From Nemertoderma westbladi (lineage: Eukaryota; Xenacoelomorpha; Nemertodermatida; Nemertodermatidae): 20,219 nt of DNA. Below are positions 18,225 through 20,219 of this stretch, one piece after another. The translations under genes were made by a program, and so were the position numbers. Within the stretch, counting starts at the first letter, position 1, and the number at the start of each line of letters is the position of its first letter. The notes beneath the pieces were generated by a model. That model had not been told where the DNA came from. It made no database searches and saw only the letters and a program-made list of their open reading frames with translations. The stretch spans positions 1 to 20,219 of the forward strand of contig JAUCBJ010004617.1 of NCBI GenBank assembly GCA_032718475.1. Reading direction: 5' to 3'.

Positions 18225-18420
18225 CCGGTCAGCCGGTAGGCCTACCAGTACCGTATTTAAATGGTAGGCTACACAGTAGGCCTACAGCAGTACCGGTGCC
18301 GGTACCGGTACTAAAATACAGAAATGCCTGCTTTATACCTACATGTGTACATACAATACAGCAAAATAGTGCTATATATACTAATACCGGTACTGAGAAC
18401 AGCAGTAGAGAAACCGGTAG
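18225..18420. repeat. CCGGTACC/TAGGCCTA palindrome-rich segment
   Basis: Directly after the satellite comes a stretch dense in ACCGGT, GGTACC and TAGGCCTA. Examples are AGCCGGTAGGCCTACC near 18232, AGTAGGCCTACAG near 18275 and a GTACCGGTGCCGGTACCGGT run near 18292. These are overlapping self-complementary strings. Further single ACCGGTA occurrences are near 18388 and 18413. No coding signal is present; the open frames on both strands here derive from this composition. Confidence 0.6.
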
Positions 18421-19356
18421 CATGGAACCTAACATTAAATTTTTGGAGGACATAAAAAATAAAAAAAAAAGGACAAAAAAAGGATTTAAACGGACAATAA
18501 AAATTATTGCGGTAAATAAATAGGAACTTGGCGTTTGTTCAATTATCTCCGAGCCAAGAGAACAACTGTGTAAAACTTGAGTCCAATTAAGTGTTACACT
18601 GAAATACTAAAATTACTGCAGCTGAAGGGGAAGGGCCTTCGCGCAGCACGTGAATTAAATTTTTGTCAAGTTTCAGCGCGAGAGGATTATTTGTAATGAA
18701 ATTCAATAAGGACTTCACTTTGAGACATATAGCCCCCCAGCGGCAGTTGCGAGAATCTCCTTCCCACACAGACTATGGTAGAGTAGTAGGTACTGTATAT
18801 GCCACAGCAAACTTTCTAAACTTCTTCCATTGATCAGTGCCAAGTTTTAGTTAAAGAAAGCGATGAGTTACCAATACTCCATATACTCCATAACTCAAAC
18901 ACTCATCCCATAGATAGAAACCAGTTGTACTCTACCCCGTAACCGCAGCTTCAGCTTACCTGTGTTTCATTGCCGCTCTCCATGGTTACTGGGACATTCT
19001 TGGACATCCACATTATTGAGACATCATAGGCTAATGCGCTATTGGTCTGGGCATAATAACCGAATAATATTGTATTCGAACAGCCACTAAACTTATTGTA
19101 ATATAATAATATCTTATAAAAAGGTCACATGAATGGATTTATACTGTAAGTTAATGAAATATATATAGGTAGGCCTACACATTTTACATTTTATATAACT
19201 TGATATCTTATACAGACCTTTTTAGATGTTATCTTGGTTATGAAAGGAATTCTATTCATGTCATGACAGGGATGCCCCGGTTAAAACGTCCCAATATTCT
19301 TATTATTGTTTGTTGTTAGTATTAAGTATATCTCAACTCAATCCAACTACAACTGC
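18421..19356. other. Non-coding stretch with one dispersed-repeat copy
   Basis: It is A-rich at 18446-18490. The copy of a dispersed repeat at 18606-18770 is listed separately. Otherwise nothing is recognised. Confidence 0.4.
18606..18770. repeat. Dispersed repeat, copy 1
   Basis: Blocks CTAAAATTACTG, CCTTCGCGCAGCACGTGA (18636-18653), CAAGTTTCAGCGCGAGAGGA (18668 on), GAGACATATAGCC, CAGCGG and GAGAATCTCC appear in this order. The same blocks, diverged, appear in the same order at 19804-20140. This shows a repeat family; its class is unknown to me. Confidence 0.65.
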
Positions 19357-19371
19357 GGGGGGGGGGGGGGG
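19357..19371 (+). repeat. G15 homopolymer
   Basis: Fifteen guanines between AACTGC and CTGTCTC. Length may be inexact. Confidence 0.9.
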
Positions 19372-19697
19372 CTGTCTCTGTTTGGACGAAAATAAAATTA
19401 ATGAAAATGTTACGTTAGGTAAATAGCGTAGGCCTATTCTACTGTGGCTAAGCGTTTATTATAGATTATATTCATGACTATCTGATAGCCAAGAGCCTGG
19501 TTTCTTTGTTTAAGTTGGCGAAGGATAACATTATAGCCACGCTGTGATATTTAAAAAACAGACAAGGAATGGCAATTTGATCGATTGTGAGATGTTAGTC
19601 AGTAATTACTTCTGCACAAACGCGGCCGCGCAATTGCAACACAATATTAATTGCAGGACCGTAGCGTGGGGAGGGGGGTTGCTTTTGGGGCACTGCA

Positions 19698-19716
19698 CCC
19701 CCCCCCCCCCCCCCCC
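19698..19716 (+). repeat. C19 homopolymer
   Basis: Nineteen cytosines preceded by GGGGCACTGCA and followed by AGACAAGTCCC, then further C-rich sequence to 19750. The surrounding open frame (19544-19810) gains a proline run from it and is not a gene. Confidence 0.9.
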
Positions 19717-19803
19717 AGACAAGTCCCAATGCCACCCCCCCTCCTCCCCCAGTCATCTTGCAGCTAATAGGCTAGGTGCTGAGAGTTGCTTGGGCTGGTA
19801 TCA

Positions 19804-20140
19804 TATCTAAAATTATTGATGTAACTTCAACCTCAACCATATTATACCTAAAGTGGGTCCTTCGCGCAGCACGTGATATTAACTTATGTTAAGTATCAAC
19901 TCGAAAGAATTATAAGCAAAATCAAGGCAGAGATGTCCTTTACACCTCTAGGCAAGATTGGGACACTGCAGTCGATTAAATACATCAGAAAAGTTTAAAT
20001 GGAACAGCTAAAGCTTGAGTACAGTACAAATCTTCCAAGTTTCAGCTTGAACGGATTAAAAGGAAATAAATGGAGGGACATTTAATGTCTAGATATGTAG
20101 CCGTCTAGCGGGAGACTTTTGAACTGTCGCTAAAGAATCT
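19804..20140. repeat. Dispersed repeat, copy 2
   Basis: CTAAAATTATTG, CCTTCGCGCAGCACGTGA (19859-19876), CAAGTTTCAGCTTGAACGGA (20036 on), AGATATGTAGCC, TAGCGG and AGAATCTCAAC follow the order of copy 1 at 18606-18770. About 130 extra bases lie between the second and third blocks, so one copy has an insertion or the other a deletion. Confidence 0.6.
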
Positions 20141-20219
20141 CAACTTTTGGTCTTACTGATGCCTACAGATTTTCACTCGACATCTTTAAATCCGACAAAG
20201 TTATTAGCAATTAGCATGA

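Noticed and set aside
18229-18523. Threonine/glycine-repeat proteins on both strands
   Set aside because: Produced by the CCGGTACC palindromic run and A-rich sequence, not by coding selection.

Overview
The window looks like nuclear DNA of an animal, probably a marine invertebrate or other marine metazoan. It has internal exons with splice sites, long AT-rich non-coding stretches, an animal-type Ty3/Gypsy element, a LINE relic, fold-back elements and several satellites. The palindrome TAGGCCTA occurs eight times. The species cannot be named from this sequence. Nothing here is bacterial: there are no operons, ribosome binding sites or CRISPR arrays, and I see no tRNA or rRNA genes.

Host gene (minus strand). 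Two internal exons are supported. One is at 10998-11162: 55 codons, phase 0 to 0, with a good acceptor and donor. The other starts at 2528 and ends at 2098 or 2151. Neither opens with an ATG. Joined in phase 0 they read as one continuous amphipathic helix, so they are probably consecutive exons separated by an intron of about 8.5 kb. The protein family is not recognised with certainty; the first exon plus the start of the second weakly resembles a KH-like fold. A 40-bp minisatellite (about 480-2120, about 40 copies) sits on the 3' edge of the second exon. Each unit carries splice-site-like sequences.

Intron contents. Going right from the second exon there is AT-rich DNA, a 264-bp fold-back (2719-2982) and a 520-bp fold-back element with a 6-bp target duplication (3049-3568). 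Next comes a decayed, 5'-truncated LINE (about 3600-3782 and 8783-10708). The LINE is split by a Ty3/Gypsy retrotransposon of exactly 5,000 bp (3783-8782). That element has identical 218-bp LTRs, a CTGGA target duplication, gag and a complete protease-RT-RNase H-integrase frame. Its one visible defect is a single frame break inside gag.

Right half (11163-20219). No gene is recognised here. It holds a 2,094-bp TA-flanked element with 58-bp terminal inverted repeats of Tc1/mariner type (12009-14102). Inside that element are a 22-bp palindromic satellite and a second fold-back. A 68-bp satellite at 17638-18224 shares its core module with the arms of this fold-back. There are also a degenerate 62-bp array, two diverged copies of another dispersed repeat (about 18606-18770 and 19804-20140), clusters of ACCGGT and TAGGCCTA palindromes, and three long G or C homopolymers.

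I do not see an undescribed multi-gene system. The most unusual features are the minisatellite that overlaps or abuts an exon's splice donor, the satellite that shares its unit with a fold-back element, and the layered transposon insertions inside one intron.
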